DNA of 64,000 nucleotides. Origin: Rugamonas violacea. GTDB lineage: Bacteria; Pseudomonadota; Gammaproteobacteria; Burkholderiales; Burkholderiaceae_D. Positions 35,175-43,954 of the stretch are shown one piece after another. The notes beneath the pieces were generated by a model. The model made no database searches, was not told the DNA's origin, and worked only from the letters and a program-made list of their open reading frames with translations. A program made the position numbers and the translations under genes. The stretch is from assembly GCF_016461825.1 (NCBI RefSeq), contig NZ_JAEMNU010000139.1, positions 38,253 to 102,252 on the forward strand. Reading direction: 5' to 3'. Every line of letters starts with the position of its first letter. The first letter of the stretch is position 1.

Positions 35175-36746
35175 ATGTCACTGGACACGTTACAAACGGG
35201 CAACGGGCCGATGCCCAAACAGATTCCGTACATCATCGCCAACGAGGGCTGCGAACGCTTCAGCTTCTACGGCATGCGCAACATCCTGACGCCTTTCCTG
35301 ATCAGCACCTTGCTGCTGTTCATCCCGCTGGGCGACCGCCCGAGCGAGGCCAAGCACGTCTTCCACACCTTCGTCATCGGCGTGTATTTCTTCCCGCTGC
35401 TGGGCGGCTGGCTGGCCGACCGTTTCTTCGGCAAGTACAACACCGTCTTCTGGATGAGTCTGGTCTACGTGGCCGGCCACGCCTGCCTGGCCATCTTCGA
35501 GGACAATTTGAAGGGCTTCTACTTCGGCCTGTTCCTGATCGCCTTCGGTTCCGGCGGCATCAAGCCGCTGGTGGTCTCCTTCGTCGGCGACCAGTTCGAC
35601 CAGACCAACAAGAACAAGGCCAAGGTGGTGTTCGACACCTTCTATTGGATGATCAACTTCGGCTCCTTCTTCGCCTCGCTGCTGATGCCGATCTTCCTGC
35701 GCGACTACGGTCCCGCCGTCGCCTTCGGCATCCCCGGCATCCTGATGTTCATCGCGACGATGGTGTTCTGGCTCGGCAACAAGAAATACGTCCACGTGCC
35801 GCCTTCGCCGCCGAATCCCGACTCCGTGCTGAACGTGGCGCGCACCGCCCTGCTGGCCAAGCGCGACGGCCAAGGCAACCCCGGCCTGGTGATGGCCGGC
35901 GTCGGCCTGCTCGGCGCCATCGGCTCGCTGGCCATGTCGCCGCAATGGGGCTTCGTCATCGCCGCCTGCACCGCCGTGGTGCTGCTGCTGGCCTTCGGCG
36001 GCATGGGCACCGCGCTGCAACTGGAACGCGCCCGTGGCGCCCATCCGGACGAGGCGGTCGAAGGCGTGCGCGCCGTGCTGCGCATCCTGATCGTGTTCGC
36101 CCTGGCCACGCCGTTCTGGTCGCTGTTCGACCAGAAGGCCTCGACCTGGATCATCCAGGCCAACGACATGAACAAGCCGGACTGGTTCCTGCCGGCGCAG
36201 ATGCAGGCGCTCAACCCGGCGCTGGTGATGCTGCTGATCCCGTTCAACAACCTGGTGCTGTTCCCGCTGCTGCGCCGCCTGGGCTGGGAGCCGAGCTCGC
36301 TGCGCCGCATGACGGTCGGCATCGCCTTCAGCTCGCTGGCCTGGATCGCCATCGGCGGCATCCAGGTCTACATGGACGGCGGCACCAGCATGTCGATCGC
36401 CTGGCAGATCCTGCCGTATGCGCTGCTGACCTTCGGCGAGGTGCTGGTGTCGGCCTCCGGCCTGGAGTTCGCCTACAGCCAGGCGCCCGCCTCGATGAAG
36501 GGCACCATCATGAGCCTGTGGTATCTGGGCACCACCATCGGCAGCCTGTGGGTGCTGATCGCCAACGCCAGCGTCAAGAACAATGCCGTCAACACCTACA
36601 TCGCCTCGACCGGCATGAGCGTGATCTCCTTCCAGATGTTCTTCTTCGCCGCCTTCGCGATGGTCGCCGCCGCCTTCTTCGGCTGGTACGCCAAGAGCTA
36701 TCGCCTGGTCGACAACTACCGCGCCGTCGTACCGCGCTGCAGCTGA
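35175..36746 (+). CDS. POT-family proton-coupled transporter
   Basis: The 523-residue integral membrane protein has about fourteen hydrophobic segments and the POT N-terminal signature NEGCERFSFYGMR (residues about 24-36, ExxERFxYYG with Tyr to Phe). POT proteins usually import di- and tripeptides with protons. The gene is divergent from an alpha-glucosidase gene and shares its candidate operator, which raises the possibility of a sugar-linked substrate, but the sequence itself says only POT. AAGGGGAC lies upstream of the ATG, and a strong terminator follows. Confidence 0.9.
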   Translation: MSLDTLQTGNGPMPKQIPYIIANEGCERFSFYGMRNILTPFLISTLLLFIPLGDRPSEAKHVFHTFVIGVYFFPLLGGWLADRFFGKYNTVFWMSLVYVAGHACLAIFEDNLKGFYFGLFLIAFGSGGIKPLVVSFVGDQFDQTNKNKAKVVFDTFYWMINFGSFFASLLMPIFLRDYGPAVAFGIPGILMFIATMVFWLGNKKYVHVPPSPPNPDSVLNVARTALLAKRDGQGNPGLVMAGVGLLGAIGSLAMSPQWGFVIAACTAVVLLLAFGGMGTALQLERARGAHPDEAVEGVRAVLRILIVFALATPFWSLFDQKASTWIIQANDMNKPDWFLPAQMQALNPALVMLLIPFNNLVLFPLLRRLGWEPSSLRRMTVGIAFSSLAWIAIGGIQVYMDGGTSMSIAWQILPYALLTFGEVLVSASGLEFAYSQAPASMKGTIMSLWYLGTTIGSLWVLIANASVKNNAVNTYIASTGMSVISFQMFFFAAFAMVAAAFFGWYAKSYRLVDNYRAVVPRCS

Positions 36747-36786
36747 ACACCCGCCCGCGCCGGCCGCCAGCGGCGCGTGGCCGCAA

Positions 36787-36824
36787 ATAAAAAATGCCGA
36801 ACCCTGGGGTTCGGCATTTTTTTT
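36787..36824. terminator. Bidirectional terminator between the POT gene and rbsD
   Basis: ATGCCGAACC (36794-36803) pairs with GGTTCGGCAT (36808-36817), flanked by A and T runs on both sides, so it can end both converging transcripts. Confidence 0.9.
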
Positions 36825-36846
36825 GGCGCGGTCCCGCAAGAGCCGT

Positions 36847-37239
36847 CTAGAAAACTACGCCCGCCACCAGGATCACGTTGGCGTACGGCGTGTGCTCGCC
36901 CGTGCGCACGATGGCGCGGGCGCCACGGCTGATCTGTTTGAACTCCTCATGACTCACGCCGACGCGCTGCGGCAGGGCCAACGCGTCCAGCGCGGCGGCG
37001 ATCGCCGGGCTGCGCAGCGCCATCTCCTGCGCCACGATATGGCGCTCTACCTGCATCTCGCTGAACACCGTCGCCACCGTCTGCACAAAGCCCGGCACGC
37101 CGGCCGTCAAGGCCAGGTCGATCAGCGGCACGCCCGGCGGCACCGGCAGGCCGGCGTCGCCGATCACCACCATGTCGCCATGGCCGAGCGAGGCGATCAA
37201 CTGCGACAGGGCGATGTTGAGTAAGGGCGTCTTCTTCAT
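36847..37239 (-). CDS. rbsD: D-ribose pyranase
   Basis: The 130-residue enzyme converts beta-pyranose to beta-furanose forms of ribose, feeding ribokinase. The catalytic His lies in SLGHGDMVVIGDAGLP near residue 20, and the C-terminal GEHTPYANVILVAGV is standard. It is the last gene of the ribose operon. Its start overlaps the rbsK stop by 4 bases (ATGA). Confidence 0.95.
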   Translation of the reverse strand: MKKTPLLNIALSQLIASLGHGDMVVIGDAGLPVPPGVPLIDLALTAGVPGFVQTVATVFSEMQVERHIVAQEMALRSPAIAAALDALALPQRVGVSHEEFKQISRGARAIVRTGEHTPYANVILVAGVVF

Positions 37240-38144
37240 GCCGCGTCCAGTTCGTGCAAATAGGGGATGGAGGTCTGCGCGCCACGGCGCGTGACGCTGA
37301 TGGCGGCGGCGCGCTGGCCCAGCGCGATGGCTTCTTCCAGCGCGGCGCCGGTGGCCAGGGCGGCCACCAAACCACCGATGAAGGTGTCGCCGGCGGCGGT
37401 GCTGTCGATCGCCTTCACCTGACGCGCCGGGTAGTACCGGCCGCCGGCCGCGTCGGCCGCGTAGACGCCCTCGGCGCCCAGCGTCACCAGCACTTGGCGG
37501 CAGCCCAGCGCCAGCAACTGTCCGGCCTGCGCGGCGGCGACCGCGCCGCCCTGCGCGCTGGCGCCCAGCAGCATGGCCGCCTCGATCTCGTTGGGCACCA
37601 GATAGTCGACCTGCGCCAGCAGCTCGGCCGGCAGGCTGCGCGCCGGCGCCGGATTCAGCAGCACCGTCTTGCCCAGGCTGCGCGCCAGGGCGATGGCGTG
37701 GCTGACCGTCGCCAACGGCACCTCCAGCTGCAGCACGACGATGCTGGCCGCCGCGATCAGCTCGCGGGCGGCGTCGATGTGGGCCGGCGACAGCAGCGCG
37801 TTGGCGCCGGCCGCCAGCACGATGCTGTTCTGTCCCGCCGCGTCGACCAGGATGGAGGCGACGCCGGTGGCGGTGGCGGCGATGGTGCTGACGTGGCTGT
37901 CGTCGATGCCCTCGTCCTGCAGGGCGGCGCGCAGGGTGTCGCCAAAGCCGTCGTCGCCGACGCAGCCGATCATGGCCACCGGCACGCGGCCGGCCGCCAG
38001 ACGGGCGCAGGCCACGGCCTGGTTGGCGCCCTTGCCGCCGGCGATGGTGGCGAACGGGCCGCCGCTGATGGTCTCGCCCGGCATGGGCATGCGCGGCACG
38101 CCCAGCACCAGGTCCATATTGATACTGCCGATGACGACGATCAT
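37236..38144 (-). CDS. rbsK: Ribokinase
   Basis: The 302-residue PfkB-family kinase phosphorylates ribose at O5. The N-terminal VVIGSINMDLVLGVPRMP and GGKGANQAVACARL (signature 1), and the C-terminal DSTAAGDTFIGGLVAAL with the catalytic Asp (signature 2), are intact. The start overlaps the end of rbsR by 4 bases. An upstream in-frame extension to 38264 lies inside rbsR and was rejected. Confidence 0.96.
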   Translation of the reverse strand: MIVVIGSINMDLVLGVPRMPMPGETISGGPFATIAGGKGANQAVACARLAAGRVPVAMIGCVGDDGFGDTLRAALQDEGIDDSHVSTIAATATGVASILVDAAGQNSIVLAAGANALLSPAHIDAARELIAAASIVVLQLEVPLATVSHAIALARSLGKTVLLNPAPARSLPAELLAQVDYLVPNEIEAAMLLGASAQGGAVAAAQAGQLLALGCRQVLVTLGAEGVYAADAAGGRYYPARQVKAIDSTAAGDTFIGGLVAALATGAALEEAIALGQRAAAISVTRRGAQTSIPYLHELDAA

Positions 38145-39160
38145 GTTGCGGTTCCTCTTGTTTCGGTGGTTGGCGCGGCGCTGGAGCCGCGCACGTGTAA
38201 TTGTGGCGCGATGATGCGCCGCTGCGGTGGCAGCAGCGGATCGGCGATGCGCGCCAGCAGGCATAGCGCGGTGATGCGGCCCATCTCGCGGCTGTTCTGC
38301 GCCACGCTGGTGAGCGGCGGATGGACGAAGCTGGCCAGGTCGATATCGTCGAAGCCGACCACCGCCAGCTCCTGCGGCACGCGCAGGCCACCCTCGGCGG
38401 CCGCGCGCAGCGCGCCGATGGCCATCAAATCGTTACAGCAGAACAGCGCGTCGGGACGCTCGGCGGCCGGCTGGCGCAACAGGGCTTGCGCCGCCTGGTA
38501 GCCGCCGGCGCTGGTGAAGTCGGCGTGACGACAGTGCGCCGGCGCGGCGCCGGCGGCGGCCAGCACCCGCTGCACGCCGTCGATGCGCTGGGTCGAAATG
38601 GCGATATCGGCCGGACCGGCGATGCAGGCGATGCGGCGGCGGCCCTGCGCCAGCAGGTGCGCGGCGGCGAGCGCACCGCCGCCCTCGTTGTCGACGCCGA
38701 CCACGTCGATCACCATCTCCTTCGGCGCGCGGTCGAGCAGAACGGCCGGCACCTTCATCTTGCGCAGCAGCTCGCCGTCGGTCTGCGACAGCGCCGCCAG
38801 GATCAAACCGTCGCAGCGCTTCGACAGCAGCACGTTGACGTAGTCGCGCTGCTTGGCCGGGTCGTCATCCGAATTGCACAGGATGACGCTGTAGCCGGCG
38901 GCGTAGCAGCTGTCCTCGATGCCGCGCGCCACCTCGGAGAAGTAGGGGTTGGTGTTGTTGGGGATGATCAGGCCGATAGTGCCGGTGGTGCGGCTCTTCA
39001 TCGAACGCGCCAGCGCGCTGGGCACGTAATGCAGCCGCTCGGCGGCCGCCAGCACGCGCTGGCGCGCCTCGGCGCTGACCGGCCGGGTGTTGTTGAGCAC
39101 ATGCGACACCGTGGTGAAGGACACCCCGGCCTCCAGCGCGACCTGCTTGATGGTGGCCAT
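38141..39160 (-). CDS. rbsR: LacI-family ribose operon repressor
   Basis: The 339-residue repressor has a LacI HTH (MATIKQVALEAGVSFTTVSH, hinge helix near ALARSMKS) and a periplasmic-binding-protein-like sensor domain. It is embedded in the operon between the transporter and the kinase genes, so it is autoregulated if the promoter lies upstream of rbsB. The perfect palindrome at 42866-42883 is the obvious operator. GGGAGG upstream supports the start. Confidence 0.92.
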   Translation of the reverse strand: MATIKQVALEAGVSFTTVSHVLNNTRPVSAEARQRVLAAAERLHYVPSALARSMKSRTTGTIGLIIPNNTNPYFSEVARGIEDSCYAAGYSVILCNSDDDPAKQRDYVNVLLSKRCDGLILAALSQTDGELLRKMKVPAVLLDRAPKEMVIDVVGVDNEGGGALAAAHLLAQGRRRIACIAGPADIAISTQRIDGVQRVLAAAGAAPAHCRHADFTSAGGYQAAQALLRQPAAERPDALFCCNDLMAIGALRAAAEGGLRVPQELAVVGFDDIDLASFVHPPLTSVAQNSREMGRITALCLLARIADPLLPPQRRIIAPQLHVRGSSAAPTTETRGTAT

Positions 39161-39173
39161 CGCCAGCGCCTCC

Positions 39174-40136
39174 CTAAGCGCGTTCGCCGCGCCGGCGGTA
39201 GGTGTCGAGCACCACGGCGGCGACGATCACCAGGCCGGTGATGATACGCTTCATCGGCTCGCTGACGCCGACCTGGGCCAGGCCGGCCTCCAGCACCGAG
39301 ATGATCAACACGCCGATGAAAGTGCTGACGACCGAGCCGCGCCCGCCCATCAGGCTGGTGCCACCGATGACAACGGCGGCGATCACCTGCAGCTCCATGC
39401 CGACGCCGCCGTTGGGATCGGCCGCTTCCAGGCGCGACACCTGGAACAGCGCGCCGACGCCGGCCAACAGGCCCATCATGGCGTACACCAGCACCTTGCG
39501 CGGACGCGGCGCAATGCCGGACAGGCGCACCGCCTCCTCGTTGGTGCCGATGGCGATCCACTGGCGGCCGATGACGGTGCGGGTCAGCACCAGTTGGCCG
39601 GCGATGACGATGGCCAGCGCGGCCAGAATGGCCGGCGACAGGCCGAAGACGAGCGGCGCGCTGATCGCCTCGACGGCGCTACCGATGTACTCGGTGCGCG
39701 AGTTGGTGACCTGGTAGGCCATGCCGCGGGCGATCTCCAGCACGCCGAGCGAGACGATGAACGAGGGGATGCGCCAACCGACCGAGATGGCGCCGGTGGC
39801 GGCGCCGCACAGCGCCGCGCAGGCCACGCCGAGCAGGCTGGCGGTCCACACCGGCCAACCCCAGCGCACCACCGCCATCGACAGGATGGAGGCGGCCAGC
39901 GCCATCACCGAGCCGACCGACAAGTCGATGCCGCCGATGATCAGCACGAAGGTCATGCCGACCGCCATCACCACCAAGGTGGGGATGTCGTTCGACAGGG
40001 TGCTCAGGGTGCTGAGGGTGAAGAAGTGGTCGCTGGCAAAGCCGAACAGCACGCACATGGCGAGCAGCGCGCCGGTCAGGCCGGCATAGGTCTTGACGCC
40101 GCCGACGACGCCGCGTTGGAAGGAGGAAGTGGTCAT
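39174..40136 (-). CDS. rbsC: Ribose ABC transporter permease
   Basis: The 320-residue inner-membrane subunit has about eight to ten transmembrane helices and the conserved segments LIIGGIDLSVGSVMAL and GGTSLMGGRGSVVSTFIG of the RbsC family. It lies 14 bases downstream of rbsA and 13 bases upstream of rbsR. With RbsA and RbsB it forms a complete importer. Confidence 0.95.
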   Translation of the reverse strand: MTTSSFQRGVVGGVKTYAGLTGALLAMCVLFGFASDHFFTLSTLSTLSNDIPTLVVMAVGMTFVLIIGGIDLSVGSVMALAASILSMAVVRWGWPVWTASLLGVACAALCGAATGAISVGWRIPSFIVSLGVLEIARGMAYQVTNSRTEYIGSAVEAISAPLVFGLSPAILAALAIVIAGQLVLTRTVIGRQWIAIGTNEEAVRLSGIAPRPRKVLVYAMMGLLAGVGALFQVSRLEAADPNGGVGMELQVIAAVVIGGTSLMGGRGSVVSTFIGVLIISVLEAGLAQVGVSEPMKRIITGLVIVAAVVLDTYRRRGERA

Positions 40137-40150
40137 GTAAGGTCCGAAAT

Positions 40151-41719
40151 TCAGGCGGCGGCCAGGGGCGCGGCCTTGTGGGTATGGTTGTCGTTGTCGG
40201 TGCCGCCATTGGGCGACAGGTAGCCGCTGAAGGCGGCGGCCAGCAGCGCGTCCTGGCTCCAGGCGCCGCGCTCGAAGGTGTCGACGATGCGGCCGGCGCT
40301 CATCACCGCGATGCGGTCGCAGATCAGCATCAGCTCGCGCAGGTCGCTGGAGACGATCAGCAGGCCCTTGCCCTGGCGCGCCAGGTCGGCCAGCACGTTG
40401 TAGATGTCGAACTTGGCGCCGATGTCGATGCCACGGGTCGGCTCGTCGAACAACATCACCGCGCAGTCGCGGTACAACCAGCGGCCGATGACGACTTTCT
40501 GCTGGTTGCCGCCGGAGAGCTCGGCCACCTTCTGCCCGCCGTTGCGGCTGCGGATGCCCAGTTGTTCGATGTAGCGCTCGGCCACCTCGGCCTCGGCGGC
40601 GCCGTCGAGCCAGCCGGCGCGGCTGACGCCGTCCAGCCGCGCCAGGCTGGCGTTGACGGCGATCGATTGCGTCAGCAGCAGGCCCTGGCCCTTGCGGTCC
40701 TCTGTGATCATGGCGATGCCGGCGGCCACGGCCGCCTGCGGCGAATCGATGTTGGCCGGCGTGGCCAGGTCGCCGGCGAAAACCTGGCCGCTGTCGGCGC
40801 GGTCGGCGCCGAAGATCAGGCGCAGCAGCTCGGTGCGGCCGGAGCCGATCAAGCCGGCGATGCCGACGATTTCGCCGGCCTTCACATCCAGATCGGTCGG
40901 CTGCACCACGCCCGTGCGCCCAAGGCCGCGCAGGCGCAGCAGCGGCGCGCCGATGCGGCGGCCGCTCAGGTCGATCTCGGCGTCGGCGGCGCGGCCGACC
41001 ATCAGCCGCACCAGGTCGGCGCTGCTGTAGTCGGTGATGTCGTCGTCGCAGACCAGCTCACCGTCGCGCAGCACGGCGATGCGGTCGGCCACGCGCTTGA
41101 GTTCCTCCAGGCGATGCGAGATGTAGATGATGGCCACGCCCTGCGCCGTCAAGCGGGCGATCTGGGCGAACAGCAGTTCCACCTCGCGGTGGGTCAGCAT
41201 GGCGGTCGGCTCGTCGAGCACCAGCAGGCGGCAATCGCCGATCAGGTTGCGGGCGATCTCGATCATCTGCTGATGGCCGATGCCGAGCTGGCCGACCGGC
41301 GTCCACGGGTCGATCGCATCAAGGCCGACCTGCGCCATCAGCGCGCGCGCGTCGCGCTCCAGGCGGGCGCGGTCGATCCAGCCGAAGCGGTGCGGCAGCT
41401 GGTTCAAATACAGGTTCTCCGCCACCGACAGCGTCGGCAGCAGATTCAGCTCCTGCATCACCATGCGGATGCCGAGTTTTTCGGCGTCGCCGCGCGAGGC
41501 CGGCTGGTAAGGCTGGCCGTCGAGCAGCATGGCGCCGGTGGTGGCCGGCTCCAGTCCGCAGATGATCTTCGACAGCGTGCTCTTGCCGGCGCCGTTCTCG
41601 CCCGTCAGCGCCAGCACCTGGCCGGCGTGCAGTTGCAGAGCGACGCCGCCGAGCACCGGTTCGACATAGGTCTTGCCGATGTCGGTGAGACTCAACAAGG
41701 GACTGGGGGCGTGGGTCAT
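40151..41719 (-). CDS. rbsA: Ribose ABC transporter ATP-binding protein
   Basis: The 522-residue protein has two fused ABC domains. The first has Walker A GENGAGKST (near residue 39) and Walker B LLVLDEPTAML. The second has a degenerate Walker A (GLIGSGRTELLR), an intact signature LSGGNQQKVVIGRWL and Walker B VMLFDEPTRGID, as is normal for sugar CUT2 ATPases. It is separated from rbsB by 149 bases that contain a dispersed repeat. Confidence 0.95.
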   Translation of the reverse strand: MTHAPSPLLSLTDIGKTYVEPVLGGVALQLHAGQVLALTGENGAGKSTLSKIICGLEPATTGAMLLDGQPYQPASRGDAEKLGIRMVMQELNLLPTLSVAENLYLNQLPHRFGWIDRARLERDARALMAQVGLDAIDPWTPVGQLGIGHQQMIEIARNLIGDCRLLVLDEPTAMLTHREVELLFAQIARLTAQGVAIIYISHRLEELKRVADRIAVLRDGELVCDDDITDYSSADLVRLMVGRAADAEIDLSGRRIGAPLLRLRGLGRTGVVQPTDLDVKAGEIVGIAGLIGSGRTELLRLIFGADRADSGQVFAGDLATPANIDSPQAAVAAGIAMITEDRKGQGLLLTQSIAVNASLARLDGVSRAGWLDGAAEAEVAERYIEQLGIRSRNGGQKVAELSGGNQQKVVIGRWLYRDCAVMLFDEPTRGIDIGAKFDIYNVLADLARQGKGLLIVSSDLRELMLICDRIAVMSAGRIVDTFERGAWSQDALLAAAFSGYLSPNGGTDNDNHTHKAAPLAAA

Positions 41720-41758
41720 GGCGTGCTCCGGCTGGACTCAGGTGGACTTGAAACGTGA

Positions 41759-41857
41759 ACTTAAGGGCGCATCTGTCATTCCCGCGCATGCGGGAACCCA
41801 TGCCACGCTGGAAAGGATGCGGTGTATAGGTTCCCGCCTACGCGGGAACGACGGTTT
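41759..41857 (+). repeat. Dispersed repeat element, copy B
   Basis: Two near-identical arms (TTCCCGCGCATGCGGGAA and TTCCCGCCTACGCGGGAA) flank a CATCC-containing spacer, and one end is AACTTAAGGGCGCATC. It is the counterpart of the element at 20150-20281 on the opposite strand. It sits inside the rbs operon between rbsB and rbsA, where each arm can fold into a hairpin. Confidence 0.85.
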
Positions 41858-41868
41858 TTAGATTGCTC

Positions 41869-42816
41869 TTACGGCTTGGTGACCAGCGCGACCTTGGTCT
41901 CGATCACGCCGCCCATGGTGGCCTGGGTCTTCTTCTCGGCCAGCGCCTTGAGCAGGGTCTCGATGCCGAACACCGCCTGCTGCGAGCCGAACTGGTCGAC
42001 CGTGGCCAACACGCGGCCGTCCTTCAACATCGGCTTGATGGCCTGGATGTTGTCGTAGCCGATGACCTTGACCTTGCCCGCCTTGCCGGCGGTGCGGATG
42101 GCCGAGATGGCGCCGATGGCCATGTTGTCGTTACCGCACAGCAGAGCCGTAATGTTCGGATTCGCGTTCAGCATGGCCGAGGCGACCGTGTTGGCGCTGG
42201 CGATTTCCCACTGGCCCGACTGCACGCCGACCACCTTGACGCCGGCCGCCGTCATGGCGTCCTGATAGCCCAGCGTGCGTTGCTGCGCGTTGAAGGTGGT
42301 CGAGACGCCTTCGATGATGCCGACCTGTTCGCCCTTCTTCAGCTGCTTGCCGAGGAAGTCGCCGACCAGCTTGGCGCCCTTGCGGTTGTCCGGGCCGACG
42401 AAGGGCACCAGGAAGCCCTTCTCCTTGAGCGCCGCGTCGTCCAGCTTGTTGTCGATGTTGACCACCAAAATGCCGGCGTCGACGGCCTTCTTCAGCACAG
42501 GCACCAAGGCCTTGGAGTCGGCCGGCGCGATCACCAGCGCGTTGACCTTGGAGACGATCATCTGCTCGACCAGCTTGATCTGGGCGGCGGTGTCCTGCTC
42601 GTCCTTGATGCCGTTGGCGACCAGGTCGTACTGCGCGGCGTGGGCCTTCTGATGGTCCTTGGCGCCGTTTTCCATCGTCAGGAAAAATTCGTTGGCCAGC
42701 GATTTCATCACCAGCGCCACCTTCGGCTTGGCCGCATCGGCGGCGTTGGCGGCGAACGGCAACAAAGAGATCAGGGCGGCGGATGCAAGCAGTTTCAATT
42801 GGGTGCGACGAGTCAT
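41869..42816 (-). CDS. rbsB: Ribose ABC transporter substrate-binding protein
   Basis: The 315-residue periplasmic protein has a signal peptide (about residues 1-26, ending AANA) and a type I binding fold (KPKVALVMKSLANEF ... GYDNIQAIKPMLKDGRVLATVDQF). I use the ATG at 42816. The upstream ATG at 42828 is itself part of the ATGGAG that provides the Shine-Dalgarno for the second ATG. It is the first gene of the operon and is separated from rbsA by the dispersed repeat, whose hairpins could stabilise the rbsB message and raise its yield. Confidence 0.94.
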   Translation of the reverse strand: MTRRTQLKLLASAALISLLPFAANAADAAKPKVALVMKSLANEFFLTMENGAKDHQKAHAAQYDLVANGIKDEQDTAAQIKLVEQMIVSKVNALVIAPADSKALVPVLKKAVDAGILVVNIDNKLDDAALKEKGFLVPFVGPDNRKGAKLVGDFLGKQLKKGEQVGIIEGVSTTFNAQQRTLGYQDAMTAAGVKVVGVQSGQWEIASANTVASAMLNANPNITALLCGNDNMAIGAISAIRTAGKAGKVKVIGYDNIQAIKPMLKDGRVLATVDQFGSQQAVFGIETLLKALAEKKTQATMGGVIETKVALVTKP

Positions 42817-42865
42817 CTGTGTCTCCATATATTGATATTAAGCATCTTTTAGACGCAATTTGGTG

Positions 42866-42883
42866 CGCGCAAACGTTTGCGCG
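42866..42883. promoter_or_regulatory. LacI-type operator of the ribose operon
   Basis: CGCGCAAACGTTTGCGCG is a perfect 18-bp palindrome with the central CG step and AAACGTTT core typical of LacI-family sites. It lies 50 bases upstream of the rbsB start and is the likely RbsR site. Confidence 0.88.
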
Positions 42884-43063
42884 ATCGAAATCATAACGCA
42901 GTTTTTCGCCCGCAGCATGGCGGCGGGAAAAAAATACTATGTCTCGAAATGGAGGAGGAAGCTATTTAAGAGGTCGGGCCGCGCCGACATGAGCTGGACG
43001 TTGGTAGCGTCCATTGCGCCTGCGCGGCGCTTAACTTTGCGACTGAAATGCAGGGAAGCCTGT

Positions 43064-43642
43064 TCAGCCTTCCGACGCCCGCGCCGCCGTGTGGTTTGCC
43101 AAAAGAGCCGGTTGCGACACGCCAGCCACGCTATCCAATTGCAAAACATGGCGATGCAATTCCACGGTGAGCGTTTCAATCCGTGCCGCCAGCGCGTTGG
43201 TCACCGCCGTCAACTCGGTGTTTTGATGCAGCAGTGTGAGCATATCCTTGGCATCTTGCGCGGCAATGACGGCCAACGCTTCGCGATGCTTGGCATCGGC
43301 CTCGGTCCGCGCCTTATCGCGCTCAGCCTGACGTGTTTGGGCCAACAGTATCAGCGGCGCCGCATACGCCGCCTGCAGGCTGAAGGCGAGATTGAGCAAA
43401 ATAAAAGGGTATAAATCGAAGTGCACCAATCCGCTGACATTGATGACGATCCACAGCAGCACAATCACCGTTTGCGCACCAAGGAACATGGGGGTGCCGA
43501 AAAAGCGCGCGAACGCTTCCGCCCGCATGGCAAAGCGATCACTGCCGAAGGTGGGTGTCAGATGTTCATGGGCGCGGTGAAAACGCAAATGATCGACCGG
43601 TGCGCCAGGGACGGGCGCGGCAGGATGGGGCGTGGATTTCAT
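43064..43642 (-). CDS. DUF1003 membrane protein
   Basis: The 192-residue protein has a cytosolic N-terminal part, two transmembrane helices (about residues 50-70 and 76-98, FLGAQTVIVLLWIVINVSGL and the following ILLNLAFSLQAAYAAPLILL), and a long charged coiled-coil tail. The WIVIN...FDLYPFILLNLAFSLQAAYAAPLIL region is the DUF1003 core. Function is unknown. It is transcribed toward rbsB and separately from it. Its GC content is lower than that of its neighbours. Confidence 0.88.
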   Translation of the reverse strand: MKSTPHPAAPVPGAPVDHLRFHRAHEHLTPTFGSDRFAMRAEAFARFFGTPMFLGAQTVIVLLWIVINVSGLVHFDLYPFILLNLAFSLQAAYAAPLILLAQTRQAERDKARTEADAKHREALAVIAAQDAKDMLTLLHQNTELTAVTNALAARIETLTVELHRHVLQLDSVAGVSQPALLANHTAARASEG

Positions 43643-43954
43643 GGCAGTGTTCCAAAATGGGGGCGGCGCAGCGGAAGGAAAATGGACGCGGACGACATTG
43701 CGACAGGTCGCGCGCGGCTCAGTCTACAGCATAGAACAGTTCCAAAGCGCATCGCCTTCCTTGACGATTTTTTCGGACTTGGCTTGCTCCCGGCATCCCG
43801 CCGTTACGGATCTGATCGGCCGCTCGCCAGCCATTGAGGTGTTGAATTTCGTATGAAGACTACATGTTTTGAATTACTATATATCGCATTGTAAAGGGCT
43901 TGTTGCGTAAAAATGTAACTTGACTACTAAAATACCGTATTGGAGACGAGACTT
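43643..43954. other. Divergent region between the DUF1003 and pullulanase genes
   Basis: This 312-base region shows no supported gene. Its right part (43850-43954) is AT-rich, contains ACTACAT and the operator-like site at 43914-43928, and probably holds the pullulanase promoter. Confidence 0.5.
43914..43928. promoter_or_regulatory. Candidate alpha-glucan regulon operator, site 2 (degenerate)
   Basis: TGTAACTTGACTACT matches the TGTAGT-N3-ACTACA pattern at 9 of 12 arm positions and lies 26 bases upstream of the pullulanase start codon. Confidence 0.45.

Noticed and set aside
38142..38264. Longer N terminus for ribokinase
   Set aside because: The extension lies inside rbsR and is Arg/His/Ala-rich. 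The ATG at 38144 matches family N termini and overlaps rbsR as expected for coupling.
41759..41857. Paired GCGGGAACC hairpins considered as a CRISPR repeat pair or an attC site
   Set aside because: The arms are inverted relative to each other, no integrase or cas gene is present, and a second copy of the whole unit exists elsewhere.
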